The notes: a model not told the origin generated them from the letters alone. 64,000 bases of DNA from Arachidicoccus sp. BS20 (GCF_001659705.1 NZ_CP015971.1:1-64000), one strand, 5' to 3'; shown: positions 1 through 9,718, numbered from the stretch's first letter. Numbers and translations: made by a program.

Positions 1-1431
1 ATGAGTAAAACGGCGGAATCTGTTTGGGCAAATTGTCTCGATATAATTAAGGACATTGTTGAATGGCAGCATTTTAAAACCTGGTTTGAGCCAATTGTAC
101 CCTTGCAGTTAAAAGACAACGTTTTGCTGATACAAGTACCCAGTAATTTTTTCTACGAATACCTGGAAGAACATTATGTGTCGCTACTTGCAAAAACCCT
201 GAAACGCCAGCTGGGTCGCGATGCGCGGCTCGAATATCGCATCATGATAGATAGCGGCAATACGACCGATAAAGGATACATGAAAGTTCCATCGGGCGAA
301 GAAAAAACGCATGCCAACACCTTGGTTTTACCTATGAAAATCAATGATACAAACGGGCTGAATCCATTCATTGTACCGGGTATAAAACGAATGCAGATTG
401 ACCCGCAACTCAATTCCGAGGATACTTTTGAAAAATTCGTAGAAGGAGATTGTAACCGCGTGGCAAGGCGTGCAGGAAAGACCGTTGCCGAAAAACCGGG
501 CAACAATTCCTTCAATCCATTGTTCATTTATGGCGGTTCCGGGTTGGGGAAAACGCACCTGCTTCATGCAATAGGCAATGAAGTAAAAAAGTTGCATCCG
601 AACAAAGTAGTCCTGTATGTGAGTAGTGAAAAATTTATCAATCAGTTCCAGCATCATAGCCGTAATAATCAAATAAATGATTTTATTAATTTCTATCAGT
701 TGATAGACGTGTTGCTGATTGATGATGTTCAATTTTTCAATCGTGCAGAAAAAAGCCAGGACGCATTTTTTGCCATCTTCAACCATTTGCAGCAAAGTGG
801 AAAGCAATTGGTATTAACATCGGATAAGGCTCCAAAAGATTTGGACGGCTTGCAGGAAAGGTTACTAAGCCGTTTCCGTTGGGGATTGAGCGCAGATGTT
901 CAGGTGCCGGATTATGAAACACGTATCGAAATATTTGAACAAAAGATGCGCGAAGAAGGACTGGAAATGCCGAAAGAAGTGGTAAAGTATGTGGCATATA
1001 ATCTTACAAGCAATGTGCGTGAACTGCGCGGAGCGTTGATTTCTTTGTTGGCACAGTCTTCTCTCAATAAAAGAGACATAGATATTGATTTAGCAAAAAA
1101 GGTTTTGCGCAATATTATTAAAACCAACAATAAAGAAGTTACCATTGATGCCATCCAAAAAATGGTGTGTGAATATTTCGATGTTCCTTACAATCGCCTT
1201 TTAGAGAAAACGCGTAAACGAGAAGTGGTACAGGCAAGGCAAATTACCATGTATCTTTCTAAAACATTTACCAAGAACTCCTTAAAAACCATTGGCGAGC
1301 ATTTTGGCGGGCGCGACCATACTACCGTTATTCATAGTTGCCAAACCGTGAAAGACTTAATGGATACCGATAGCGTTTTTAAAGAAAATGTAATGGAACT
1401 TACACAAAAAGTTCAGCTTGCTTCGATGTAA
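1..1431 (+). CDS. dnaA: Chromosomal replication initiator DnaA
   Basis: Initiator of chromosome replication; it binds DnaA boxes at oriC and, with ATP, opens the duplex. The 476 residues show an N-terminal interaction domain (about 1-80), a linker, an AAA+ domain with Walker A GGSGLGKT at 178-185 and Walker B LLIDD at 238-242, and a C-terminal box-binding helix-turn-helix with the signature GGRDHTTVIH at 436-445. Length is normal for the family. The window begins exactly on its ATG, so its promoter is not visible. I noticed no cluster of DnaA boxes downstream, so oriC cannot be placed here. Confidence 0.98.
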   Translation: MSKTAESVWANCLDIIKDIVEWQHFKTWFEPIVPLQLKDNVLLIQVPSNFFYEYLEEHYVSLLAKTLKRQLGRDARLEYRIMIDSGNTTDKGYMKVPSGEEKTHANTLVLPMKINDTNGLNPFIVPGIKRMQIDPQLNSEDTFEKFVEGDCNRVARRAGKTVAEKPGNNSFNPLFIYGGSGLGKTHLLHAIGNEVKKLHPNKVVLYVSSEKFINQFQHHSRNNQINDFINFYQLIDVLLIDDVQFFNRAEKSQDAFFAIFNHLQQSGKQLVLTSDKAPKDLDGLQERLLSRFRWGLSADVQVPDYETRIEIFEQKMREEGLEMPKEVVKYVAYNLTSNVRELRGALISLLAQSSLNKRDIDIDLAKKVLRNIIKTNNKEVTIDAIQKMVCEYFDVPYNRLLEKTRKREVVQARQITMYLSKTFTKNSLKTIGEHFGGRDHTTVIHSCQTVKDLMDTDSVFKENVMELTQKVQLASM

Positions 1432-1448
1432 AATAATTACCAATAAAA

Positions 1449-1480
1449 TTTGGAATTTCTTTCTGATAAATATACTTTTG
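1449..1480 (+). promoter_or_regulatory. Bacteroidota-type promoter for tRNA-Ser
   Basis: TTTG at 1449-1452 and TACTTTTG at 1473-1480 are separated by 20 bases, a full match to the Bacteroidota -33/-7 consensus TTTG-N20-TAnnTTTG. Transcription would start about 30 bases before the tRNA. Confidence 0.75.
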
Positions 1481-1516
1481 CGCTCCTGTTTAACAGCAGG
1501 TGTTTTCGGCAAAAAC

Positions 1517-1605
1517 GGTGAGGTGGATGAGTGGCTGAAATCAGTAGTTTGCTAAACTGCCGTACGGGTTAAACTGTACCAAGGGTTCGAATCCCTTCCT
1601 CACCG
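1517..1605 (+). tRNA. tRNA-Ser (anticodon GCU)
   Basis: Class II cloverleaf. The acceptor stem GGTGAGG (1517-1523) pairs fully with CCTCACC (1598-1604), and G1605 is the discriminator. The anticodon stem 1544-1548/1556-1560 encloses the loop TTGCTAA with anticodon GCT at 1551-1553, reading AGC/AGU. A long variable arm has a GTAC/GTAC stem (1562-1565/1576-1579). The T arm is AAGGG-TTCGAAT-CCCTT at 1581-1597. The 3' CCA is not encoded directly after the discriminator. Confidence 0.95.
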
Positions 1606-1632
1606 CTCCATTGCGGCTCGTCGCAAAGCAAC

Positions 1633-1666
1633 CCGCGCCAAACTCAATAGTGGCGCGGTTTTTTTT
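1633..1666 (+). terminator. Rho-independent terminator after tRNA-Ser
   Basis: An 8-bp GC-rich stem CCGCGCCA/TGGCGCGG (1633-1640/1651-1658) with a 10-base loop is followed by a run of eight T. Confidence 0.9.
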
Positions 1667-2028
1667 CTACTCTAATTCAATCCAATTTTGGTCATCTGAC
1701 TGGTGGGCAGGTCAAGTCAATAATTTTGTCCAACTAATTGCATCAGAATATTTATTAAATCGGCATTACAGAAGATAGGACTCGGAAAAGAATTCAAAAA
1801 TTATTTACCTTAGAATCTGTCTGTTTAAAATCGTTCTTTAATTTTGTATTACCGGTGTTACTGCTATAATTCGTAAAGATTTTTTCATTGTGCTTGTTTT
1901 TATTATAGGGGCTAATATTTGTTTGAACTAATTAACAGTCTTGCAGAACAGAACTTCAAATTCAAAAAAATGTTACTACAAAATCAATATTCAATCATTC
2001 AAACAGACTCTCGGAAAATAATTTTATA
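1667..2028. other. AT-rich intergenic region, no gene seen
   Basis: About 360 bases between the tRNA terminator and the AraC gene. No ORF of useful length or structured RNA was recognised. A TAATATTTG element near 1912-1920 resembles a -7 box with one extra base and could serve the AraC gene. Confidence 0.4.
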
Positions 2029-2871
2029 ATGTATCAATACGAATCTAATTATAAAAAGTTAGGGTACCAGCTGGTAACACCTGCAAACGTTGATGAGATA
2101 AACATTCCGTCTTTTCGCCCATACATTAAGGTGTTGCTGGTGCCGAAGGGTTACAGCTTAACGGTAGATTTTAATGTATATGAAACTGTAAAGCCTGCAC
2201 TGTTTTTTATTAATGCCAATCAGTTGTTGAATATTTTAAAAGCAGATGGCGGTACGGCACACATGCTCTACTATAACCGGGATTTTTATTGCGTGCAGAT
2301 TCATGATGCGGAAGTCGCTTGCGATGGTTTGCTGTTTAATAATATCTTCCAGATTCCGAAAACGGAATTATCGACTTCCGAAAACGGAATCGTAAAAAGA
2401 ATATTTGATAATATTATAGAAGAGCTTGCGTTAGGAGACATACACTCAGAAGAGATGATTCGTATTCGCCTTAAAGAAATGATTATACACGCAACACGCC
2501 TTTGGAAAAAACAAAATCTTTCAATAGGGAAGGAACATACTATAAACGCCGATACCGAAATGGTTAGAAATTTCGGGCGTTTGGTCGAAATACATTTCAG
2601 GGAAAAACATACGGTAGCTGATTATGCAGACTTAATGGGTATGGCGCCAAAAACGCTGACAAACAAATTCAATAAATTGAAGTTGGACAATCCAAACGAA
2701 TTTATCAAGAATCGTATTCTGCTGGAAGCAAAGCGGCTGCTGGCTTATACAGAGCTTAGCGTAAAAGAAATTGCTTACGAATTGGGATATGACGACCCGG
2801 CTTATTTCAACCGGTTATTTGCACAAAAAACAAAGATTGCGCCGGCAGGCTTTCGTAAAGGTTTTGTATAA
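2029..2871 (+). CDS. AraC-family transcriptional regulator
   Basis: A 280-residue DNA-binding regulator. The C-terminal 100 residues form the paired AraC helix-turn-helix: the first helix pair lies around HTVADYADLMGMAPKTL and the second around VKEIAYELGYDDPAYFNRLF, ending in the usual PAGFRKGF. The N-terminal half is a ligand or cupin-like domain without close resemblance to a known sensor. The OsmC gene follows 141 bases downstream on the same strand and the esterase after that, so these are possible targets; this is inferred from position only. Confidence 0.85.
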   Translation: MYQYESNYKKLGYQLVTPANVDEINIPSFRPYIKVLLVPKGYSLTVDFNVYETVKPALFFINANQLLNILKADGGTAHMLYYNRDFYCVQIHDAEVACDGLLFNNIFQIPKTELSTSENGIVKRIFDNIIEELALGDIHSEEMIRIRLKEMIIHATRLWKKQNLSIGKEHTINADTEMVRNFGRLVEIHFREKHTVADYADLMGMAPKTLTNKFNKLKLDNPNEFIKNRILLEAKRLLAYTELSVKEIAYELGYDDPAYFNRLFAQKTKIAPAGFRKGFV

Positions 2872-2968
2872 ATAATATTTTAGCATAATTATATTTAATA
2901 TTTCATTGTAGGGAAAAATATCCAATAAATATTGCCATTTTGCTATTTTATGAGCCTTGATACGTCAG

Positions 2969-2976
2969 TAGATTTG
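2969..2976 (+). promoter_or_regulatory. Putative -7 box upstream of OsmC gene
   Basis: TAGATTTG matches TAnnTTTG. It lies inside the longer OsmC reading frame that opens at 2932, so initiation here fits only the ATG at 3013. A TTTG at 2939-2942 is 26 bases away, wider than the usual spacing. Confidence 0.4.
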
Positions 2977-3012
2977 CATTATCAAATTAATCAAAAACAA
3001 AAAATAAAGATT

Positions 3013-3426
3013 ATGAAACGCAAAGCTACCGCCGTTTGGAACGGCAATATTAAAGAAGGAAACGGTCATCTTACCACACAGAGTACCGTTTTAAACAAAA
3101 CGCAATATTCATTTAACAGCCGTTTTGCAGAGGGAATCGGTACCAATCCTGAAGAGCTGCTGGCTGCAGCGCACGCGGGTTGTTTTACTATGAAGCTGAG
3201 TCTCGACCTTACACAGGCGGGTTATACACCTGAATCATTGGAAACGGAATCCGTTATTACATTGGACAACGGGAAAATTACAAAGTCGGAATTGTACTTA
3301 AAGGCAAAAGTGCCAGGTATTCCGGAGGAAGCATTCAGGCAAATTGCAGCGGGCGCAGAAAAAAACTGTCCCGTAAGCAATGCTTTCAATTTTGAAATTG
3401 CTTTGGAGGCAATTTTGGTTGCTTAA
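3013..3426 (+). CDS. OsmC family peroxiredoxin
   Basis: Thiol peroxidase of the OsmC/Ohr fold that reduces hydroperoxides in the cytoplasm. The two reactive cysteines are visible in AAAHAGCFTM and KNCPVSNAF. The chosen ATG gives 137 residues starting MKRKATAVWNG, the usual OsmC length and N-terminus. The frame stays open to an ATG at 2932, but that extension has no family similarity and contains a likely promoter box. It sits between an AraC regulator and a secreted esterase. OsmC rather than Ohr is suggested by the N-terminus, but the two were not separated by alignment. Confidence 0.9.
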   Translation: MKRKATAVWNGNIKEGNGHLTTQSTVLNKTQYSFNSRFAEGIGTNPEELLAAAHAGCFTMKLSLDLTQAGYTPESLETESVITLDNGKITKSELYLKAKVPGIPEEAFRQIAAGAEKNCPVSNAFNFEIALEAILVA

Positions 3427-3584
3427 AAGTTCAATTATCATAATTCTCCTTTGCCACTTGGTCTGGCAGGTGTTTAACAACAAAAAATAAACAGATGAAA
3501 TGCCCATAAGTATTTTACATACCCAAAGCGATGATTATTTAGAGGCATTCCATGTGGCAATTAAAAAAAATAAAAAATAAACAC

Positions 3585-4637
3585 ATGAAACAATATATTT
3601 TAAAATCAGTGTTTTTATCAGGTATTTCATTTTTAATCTTAAACTCTTCTATTATGGCACAGACGACCATTCCTGCAGAACAGGATATGAACATTTCAAA
3701 AGACATCAGGGCTTTCCTGAAAGTATTGAACAACAGCGGCGGAGAACCGCTGGAAACATTGTCTCCCAAAGACGCGCGTCAGGTACTTATCGACGCACAA
3801 AAATCCGTTACTTACGACTATTCCGATATTGAAGAATCGGAAAAAACAATTACCGAAGACGGATTGACTGTAAAAATCCACATTGTAAAACCTAAAGGCG
3901 CTAAAGATGGGTTGCCGGTATTTATGTTTTTTCACGGCGGCGGCTGGATATTGGGAGATTACCCAACGCATAAAAGACTGGTGCGAGATTTAGTAGTAAA
4001 TAGCGGTGCGGTTGCAGTTTTTCCCGACTATACGCCTTCTCCGGAAGCTCACTTCCCTGTAGCAATCAATCAGGCGTATGCAGCTACCAAATGGGTATCT
4101 GAACACGGAGATGAAATTGCTGTGAATGGCTCTAAGTTAGCAGTTGCGGGTAATAGCGTTGGTGGAAACATGGCAGCTGTTGTCGCCTTGATGGCAAAGG
4201 ACAAAAAAGGACCGAAATTGTTGCAGCAGATTCTCTTATGGCCCGTAACTGACGCGGATTTCAGCCGTGAATCCTATGACAAATATGCGCAGGGAAGATT
4301 CCTTACAACGCCATTAATGAAATGGATGTGGGATAATTATCTGCCGGATGCAGCAGCACGTAAAAACAAATACGCTTCTCCTTACCAGGCAAGTTTAGAA
4401 GAGCTGAAAGGATTACCGCCCGCATTGGTGCAAGTAGCAGAAAACGATATTCTTCATGATGAAGGAGTTGCCTATGCCAGGAAGCTGGATGAAGCAGGCG
4501 TTCCTACTACTATTACAGAATACAAAGGATTTATCCATGATTATGGTATGCTCAATCCGTTATCGCATATTCCTGCAATACAAGAATCAATTAAACAGGC
4601 GGCAATAGTACTGCATAATGCTTTGTTTACAAAGTGA
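3585..4637 (+). CDS. Secreted alpha/beta hydrolase (HSL-type esterase)
   Basis: Carboxylesterase/lipase of the hormone-sensitive-lipase family, probably exported: the first 25 residues are a signal peptide ending near SSIMAQT. The oxyanion-hole motif HGGGW begins at His117. The nucleophile elbow GNSVG holds Ser191, and Asp288 and His318 complete the triad. The start at 3585 puts the signal peptide at the N-terminus; an ATG at 3552 would add a charged 11-residue stretch ahead of it and is less likely. Substrate unknown. A convergent terminator separates it from the MFS gene. Confidence 0.88.
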   Translation: MKQYILKSVFLSGISFLILNSSIMAQTTIPAEQDMNISKDIRAFLKVLNNSGGEPLETLSPKDARQVLIDAQKSVTYDYSDIEESEKTITEDGLTVKIHIVKPKGAKDGLPVFMFFHGGGWILGDYPTHKRLVRDLVVNSGAVAVFPDYTPSPEAHFPVAINQAYAATKWVSEHGDEIAVNGSKLAVAGNSVGGNMAAVVALMAKDKKGPKLLQQILLWPVTDADFSRESYDKYAQGRFLTTPLMKWMWDNYLPDAAARKNKYASPYQASLEELKGLPPALVQVAENDILHDEGVAYARKLDEAGVPTTITEYKGFIHDYGMLNPLSHIPAIQESIKQAAIVLHNALFTK

Positions 4638-4656
4638 TAAATATTCTTGAACGCAT

Positions 4657-4691
4657 AAAAGCCCTTCAAAATCTATAGTTGAGGGGCTTTT
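4657..4691. terminator. Bidirectional terminator between convergent genes
   Basis: A 13-bp stem with one G-U pair (4657-4669/4679-4691) is flanked by A and T runs, so it can stop transcription of the esterase and of the opposing MFS gene. Confidence 0.85.
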
Positions 4692-4762
4692 TATAATTTG
4701 GATATATTGTTTTTAATGGATTGCCTTTTGGGAGTAAGTGTTCCGGAAAGAGTTTGGTGTTG

Positions 4763-5992
4763 TTATCCTTCCTGCTTCAATCTCTGTTCTCTCGTCAGTA
4801 CTTTATAAACGATTAGAATGCTCAACAGCATAAAAACTGCACCAATCAAAAAATGTATTCCCGGGAAATGAAATGGCGCTTTGTCCGAAGTAAAATAAGC
4901 AAACGCATCATTCATAATCAAAGGACCAATGATGGTCGTTAGGCTCATCAAGGCAGTAAGCGCACCTTGTAGTTCGCCTTGCTGATTTGAAGCAACATGA
5001 CCTGCAATAACCGATTGTAAAGATGGTCCGCAAATGCCGCCGAGACAATATGGAATTAAAATCACGAATAACATCCATCCCTGCGTAGCAAATGCAAATA
5101 AAACAAGCCCAAACACATAGAGGGAAAGCCCCAGATAAATGCTGTTTTTATCGCCTAATTTCGGATTGATAACTCTTGTAAGTCCGGCTTGCACGCCGCC
5201 AATCAGTACACCTACGAATGTCAGTGAAAGACCTACCATTTTCTCTGTCCAGTGAAAGCGGTAAATAGTAAAGAAGTTCCAGGTGCTTTGGATGGCTTGC
5301 ACACCTAAGTATATCATAAAGTAGCCGAATGCAAGTCCGCCGATTTCCTGATGCCGGGTAAGAAACTTTAGCGCACCGAAAGGGTTTGCTTTTTTCCGGT
5401 CAAATGCGCGCCTGTTTTCTTTGTTTAGAGATTCCGGTAAGAAAAAATATCCGTACAAGCAGTTCAGCAAGCACAATGCAGACGCTGCATAAAAGGGTGC
5501 ACGCAAGCCCCAGGCAGCTAAAAATCCGCCGAGCGCAGGACCCAACACAAAACCGAGACCAAATGCCGCACCTATCATACCGAAGTTTTTGGCTCTTGTT
5601 TCCGGTGTGCTGATGTCGGCAATATATGCAGCGGCTGTGGTAAAGCTCGCTCCTGTAAAACCGGATATAATGCGCCCGATAAACAACCACGCATAGCTTG
5701 GCGCTAATGCCATAATAATATAATCTACGCTGAAGCCGAACAAGGATAACAATAGCACAGGTCTGCGACCATACCGGTCGCTGAGATTGCCGATTAGCGG
5801 TGCAAACAAAAATTGTGTAATAGCAAATGCTGCCAAAAGATAGCCGCCGTATGCGCTGGCTTGGTTTACGGGAATTTTTTTCAGATAGGCAATCAAATCG
5901 GCTAATACGGGAATAATGAGTCCGAAACCCATCGCGTCAATCAATAAGGTAACAAAGATAAAACCTATGGCAGCGTTCTTAGATGTGCGCAT
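4763..5992 (-). CDS. MFS transporter, TetA-like drug efflux
   Basis: Inner-membrane drug:H+ antiporter of the major facilitator superfamily with about twelve membrane helices. The TetA-like start (TLLIDAMGFGLIIPVL), the loop 2-3 motif GNLSDRYGRRP and the motif C region around GFVLGPALGG place it with class A/G tetracycline-type exporters. Many chromosomal homologues give no tetracycline resistance, so the substrate is unassigned. I chose the ATG at 5992; the frame extends eight codons to a TTG, but the ATG matches the family N-terminus. Confidence 0.88.
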   Translation of the reverse strand: MRTSKNAAIGFIFVTLLIDAMGFGLIIPVLADLIAYLKKIPVNQASAYGGYLLAAFAITQFLFAPLIGNLSDRYGRRPVLLLSLFGFSVDYIIMALAPSYAWLFIGRIISGFTGASFTTAAAYIADISTPETRAKNFGMIGAAFGLGFVLGPALGGFLAAWGLRAPFYAASALCLLNCLYGYFFLPESLNKENRRAFDRKKANPFGALKFLTRHQEIGGLAFGYFMIYLGVQAIQSTWNFFTIYRFHWTEKMVGLSLTFVGVLIGGVQAGLTRVINPKLGDKNSIYLGLSLYVFGLVLFAFATQGWMLFVILIPYCLGGICGPSLQSVIAGHVASNQQGELQGALTALMSLTTIIGPLIMNDAFAYFTSDKAPFHFPGIHFLIGAVFMLLSILIVYKVLTREQRLKQEG

Positions 5993-6243
5993 GATGTGTT
6001 CATTTGATACAGACAAAACTGACCATTTATTTTGTAAGAATGAAATATTTATCGAATGTTTTTAATTATTTCATCTTACGAATATTTAATACAGGCTATT
6101 TCATTTGATGTATTAATAAAGCGTTTGCCGGAATAATCTTCGGCTATAAATCCTGTCCGGCTTTTCTCGATTGCCGGTCTTAGCACTGTGAATATCGGAA
6201 ACAACTCTATTCGCTTTTATTTCCCTTTACCGAACATACAGCC

Positions 6244-6251
6244 TATCTTTG
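6244..6251 (+). promoter_or_regulatory. Putative -7 box of der
   Basis: TATCTTTG matches TAnnTTTG and lies 31 bases before the ATG. No good TTTG was found at the expected upstream spacing. Confidence 0.45.
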
Positions 6252-6282
6252 CAAAATCATAAATCATAAATCGCAAATCTGA

Positions 6283-7596
6283 ATGGGGTTTACAGTTGCA
6301 ATAGTTGGTCGTCCGAATGTGGGAAAGAGTACATTTTTCAATCGTTTGCTCGAAGAGCGCAAAGCGATTGTGGACAATATCAGCGGCGTTACGCGCGACA
6401 GGCAGTATGGAGAAACCGACTGGAACGGCAAACATTTTAATGTGATTGACACAGGTGGTTTTGTGCAAGGTTCAGAAGATATTTTTGAAATAGAAATTGC
6501 CAAGCAGGTAAAAATAGCCATTGAAGAAGCCGATGCCGTCATTTTTATGACCGATGCTGCCGCGGGTTTAACCGATGCCGACGAAACTGTTGCCAATATT
6601 TTGCGCCGTTCTACCAAGCCGGTATTTTTGGCTGTGAACAAAGTGGATAACAATGCACGCTTACTTGATGCAAGCGAGTTTTATATTCTTGGTTTTGAAA
6701 ATGTATTTTTTATCAGCAGTATCAGCGGAAGCGGAAGCGGAGAATTACTCGATGCTGTTACGGCTTTGATAGATGAAAAAGACGGCGAAGAAGCACCGAA
6801 AGACGAGCTGCCGCGCATCGCGATTATCGGGCAGCCGAATGTGGGAAAATCTTCGTTGCTCAATGCGCTTACGGGGCAGGAGCGTACCATTGTGAGCAAC
6901 ATTGCAGGCACTACGCGCGACACTATTCATACGCGTTACAAATTATTTCAGAAAGATTTTATTCTGATTGATACAGCAGGCATCCGTAAGAAAAATAAAG
7001 AAAAAGACGACCTTGAATTTTACTCTGTAATCCGCGCTATTAAAGCGATGGACGAAGCAGATACCTGTTTGCTTTTGCTGGATGCTGAAAAAGGAATTAC
7101 GGCGCAGGATATCAGTATTTTCGCGCTTGCTGCACGCAAAGGAAAAGGCATTGTTTTGTTGGTAAACAAATGGGATTTGATTGAAGGAAAAGAAACCAAC
7201 ACTGCGCGCGATTATGAAAATGAATTGAAAAAACGCATTGCTCCGTTTGTGGATGTGCCGATTATTTTTATTTCTGCAAAGGAAAAAACACGCATTCATA
7301 AAGCGATTGAAATTGCTTTGGAAGTGTGCGAAAGTAAGAAGCAGCGCATACCTACAAGCAAGCTCAACGATGTAATGTTGAAAGCCGTCGAAGCGTATCA
7401 TGCGCCTGTGGTGCGTGGACATTCCATCAAAATAAAATATGTGATGCAGTTGCCTACGCACGTACCGTCATTCGCATTCTTTGCCAATTTTCCCGACGAT
7501 ATTAAAACACCGTATAAAAATTATCTGGAAAACCAGTTGCGTGCCAACTTTAATTTCAAAGGCGTGCCTGTAAGAATCTTCTTCAGGAAGAAATAA
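6283..7596 (+). CDS. der: Ribosome biogenesis GTPase Der (EngA)
   Basis: Essential tandem GTPase for 50S subunit assembly. Two G domains are evident: the first P-loop is GRPNVGKST (residues 8-16) and the second GQPNVGKSS (183-191), each followed by DTAG/DTGG and NKxD motifs. A KH-like C-terminal domain ends with VPVRIFFRKK. The 437-residue length is typical. It stands alone between an MFS gene and the convergent LtaS-like gene. Confidence 0.98.
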   Translation: MGFTVAIVGRPNVGKSTFFNRLLEERKAIVDNISGVTRDRQYGETDWNGKHFNVIDTGGFVQGSEDIFEIEIAKQVKIAIEEADAVIFMTDAAAGLTDADETVANILRRSTKPVFLAVNKVDNNARLLDASEFYILGFENVFFISSISGSGSGELLDAVTALIDEKDGEEAPKDELPRIAIIGQPNVGKSSLLNALTGQERTIVSNIAGTTRDTIHTRYKLFQKDFILIDTAGIRKKNKEKDDLEFYSVIRAIKAMDEADTCLLLLDAEKGITAQDISIFALAARKGKGIVLLVNKWDLIEGKETNTARDYENELKKRIAPFVDVPIIFISAKEKTRIHKAIEIALEVCESKKQRIPTSKLNDVMLKAVEAYHAPVVRGHSIKIKYVMQLPTHVPSFAFFANFPDDIKTPYKNYLENQLRANFNFKGVPVRIFFRKK

Positions 7597-7620
7597 AAAT
7601 AATCAATAGAAAAATTTTCC

Positions 7621-7665
7621 TGCGGACTAATTGAAATTAGCGGAGCCAAATGGCAATTCCCGTCG
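7621..7665. repeat. Intergenic repeat D2
   Basis: Located between der and the convergent LtaS-like gene. The core AATTGAAA-N3-GCGGAGCCAAATGG closely resembles a segment in the bioD-bioA gap near 12250-12300, suggesting a dispersed intergenic element. Confidence 0.45.
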
Positions 7666-7704
7666 TTGATTTTTCTAATCTAATAGCTTTTTCGACAAAC
7701 TTTA

Positions 7705-9696
7705 CTATTGCTTATTGTGCAAAATCATATAACGCCCTGTACTGAAAATTCCTTCGGTTAAACTATGATAGTAATTCCTTGCAGAGTCGGATAAATGCAC
7801 GGGATTGTTATTGTCAATACGCCAAACCTGTTCGGGTACTTGCCCGTCCACGCCTATGGAATAAAACACAGAATCCTTTACAATACCGATGAAATTCATC
7901 ATAGGATTATAGATAAATGCAGCAGCTTTGGTAGAATCGTTTTTAAGTTCATTGCTAAACAAATCGCGACCGAGCGTTGTGTTGGTATAATTGATTTTTG
8001 CCAAGCCTGCAACCGTAGGAAAAATATCTATTTGCGAGGCAAAAGTGCTTGTTTGTCGCGGCTTCAAAAACGCCGGTGCGTAGAAAAATAAAGGTACGTG
8101 CATGAATACCAGGTCGCCATCCGTCCACGCTTTGGAATAATAACGCGATGCGTCGCCTTTTGTTCCATGGTCGCCCACAAATACAAAAATGGTGTTTTTG
8201 AAGTAAGGTTCTTTCTTCGCCGACTCGATAAAATTTCTGAAACAATAATCGGTATATCGAAAAGCATTGAACTCGGCAAGGCTTGTATAACCGTTTTGCA
8301 ACAGCTCTTTTTGAGATACATTTACCAGGTGGAAATTATCTTTATCAGCATCAGGAATGGTGTAAGGACGATGATTGTCTGAAGTCTGAATAATAGAAAC
8401 GAAAGGTTTGTTTTCTTTCCTAAAAACTTCGTTTGCTTTTTCAAACACCACTTTATCGCTTACACCCCACACATTGATTTTGGGACCGTCATAATCCGGT
8501 TGCTCATACGTTTTTAAACCGGGAATATTATTTTCTAAAACTCCGCGGATATTTGCCCAGCTAAGACTTCCGCCTAAGAAATAATATTTGTCGTAGCCTT
8601 TAAAATCGTCAAATATCAAATGTTGGTTTACCGCATTCGGGTTACGGCTTGTTGTATTTTTCGGGTCGGTGTCTGGTTCGCCCGTGAGCAAAGCCCATAC
8701 GCCGCGTGCCGTTCCGTAAGACGGAGAAAAAGCTCTTGTAAACAAAACACCTTGCTTGGTAAGACTGTCAAAATACGGCGTGGGATTCAGCTTGTTGCCA
8801 CTCATAGAACTTTTTAAGTAGCTGAATGACTCACAAAGCACAATTACAATGTTGGGTTTCGTGCTTAATGTGCTATCCGGCGTTACGGTTCTTGTATAGT
8901 TTAGTTTGGTAGTATCAATATTTTTAATACCTAAGAAATCGGTTATTGCAGGTGTATAATATTGCTTTACTTGCTGCAAATCGTAATAGGTGCTTTTGGT
9001 ATATTTTAATGAGCTGAAAAAAGACTGAAACGGATTGAGCGCCATGTTGGACGCATAATCGCTGCCTAAAGTAAACGCATCGCTCCAGCGTAAAGGAAAC
9101 TGTCCTGCACGACCAAAAATTCCCAATGCCAGCAAGAGAAAGAATACAGCGGAAGAAACAATGCGCGAAGGTTTATTTGTGCTTATCGGCTTGTTTTTAA
9201 TACGTCTGTATGTTGCCCTTACAATCCAGTTGAGTGCGACGATTCCGAAAATCAAACCCAGCAATACCCAAATTACGTGGTAGGTTTCCCACACCATTGC
9301 AAGTGCATCTTTGGTATCTTTGGCATAGTCCGTTACATTGGCATTTAGCCTGGTATCGAGATATGCGTAATTGGCAAAATCGGCAATATAGAATATGAGC
9401 AGCCAAATGATAAGAACTGTCCACAGGATAAAAGCAAGTATTTTTCCTTTTTTCGTTTCAAAAGGATTTAGCGGTTTAATCAATGACAGAATGAAAAACA
9501 GCAGGCACGCGGATGCAACCATTCTGCAATCGTAACGAAAGCCGAGCCACAAGATACTTCCGAGATGTATTTCGTCAGAGTCCGGTTTTGGGAAAACGCT
9601 TACTTGAACTATGCGCGTAAGTGTCATTAATATCAAAAAAATAACGCCCAAAATAAGCAGCCATTTGATAGAACGCGGTATATTTATTCGCTTCAT
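7705..9696 (-). CDS. LtaS-like membrane sulfatase-fold phosphotransferase
   Basis: Alkaline-phosphatase-superfamily enzyme of the lipoteichoic-acid-synthase/phosphoglycerol-transferase type. About five N-terminal membrane helices (residues 10-160) precede an extracytoplasmic catalytic domain. Conserved stretches are IVIVLCESFSYLKSS near 285-300, a Thr-containing nucleophile region SYGTARGVWALLTGEPD, and the metal site VFVGDHGTKGD. Gram-negatives lack lipoteichoic acid; homologues modify glycans or lipids with phosphoglycerol or phosphoethanolamine, so the product here is open. It is divergent from the PAP2 gene with a 57-bp shared promoter region. Confidence 0.85.
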   Translation of the reverse strand: MKRINIPRSIKWLLILGVIFLILMTLTRIVQVSVFPKPDSDEIHLGSILWLGFRYDCRMVASACLLFFILSLIKPLNPFETKKGKILAFILWTVLIIWLLIFYIADFANYAYLDTRLNANVTDYAKDTKDALAMVWETYHVIWVLLGLIFGIVALNWIVRATYRRIKNKPISTNKPSRIVSSAVFFLLLALGIFGRAGQFPLRWSDAFTLGSDYASNMALNPFQSFFSSLKYTKSTYYDLQQVKQYYTPAITDFLGIKNIDTTKLNYTRTVTPDSTLSTKPNIVIVLCESFSYLKSSMSGNKLNPTPYFDSLTKQGVLFTRAFSPSYGTARGVWALLTGEPDTDPKNTTSRNPNAVNQHLIFDDFKGYDKYYFLGGSLSWANIRGVLENNIPGLKTYEQPDYDGPKINVWGVSDKVVFEKANEVFRKENKPFVSIIQTSDNHRPYTIPDADKDNFHLVNVSQKELLQNGYTSLAEFNAFRYTDYCFRNFIESAKKEPYFKNTIFVFVGDHGTKGDASRYYSKAWTDGDLVFMHVPLFFYAPAFLKPRQTSTFASQIDIFPTVAGLAKINYTNTTLGRDLFSNELKNDSTKAAAFIYNPMMNFIGIVKDSVFYSIGVDGQVPEQVWRIDNNNPVHLSDSARNYYHSLTEGIFSTGRYMILHNKQ

Positions 9697-9718
9697 AATA
9701 ATGATGGTAATTAATCGT

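Noticed and set aside
328-807. Long minus-strand frame inside dnaA (and many similar frames inside other genes)
   Set aside because: They lie fully within well-supported genes on the other strand and show no recognisable protein features.
1432-2028. oriC next to dnaA
   Set aside because: AT-rich sequence is present, but no cluster of DnaA boxes was noticed; the tRNA and its terminator account for part of the gap.
3500-3580. Short frame of 26 codons (MPISILHTQSDDYLEAF...) just before the esterase gene
   Set aside because: It might be the tail of a lost gene, but it is too short, ends in a poly-A tract and matches nothing I recognise.
5993-6016. TTG start for the MFS gene eight codons upstream
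   Set aside because: The ATG at 5992 gives the family-typical N-terminus.
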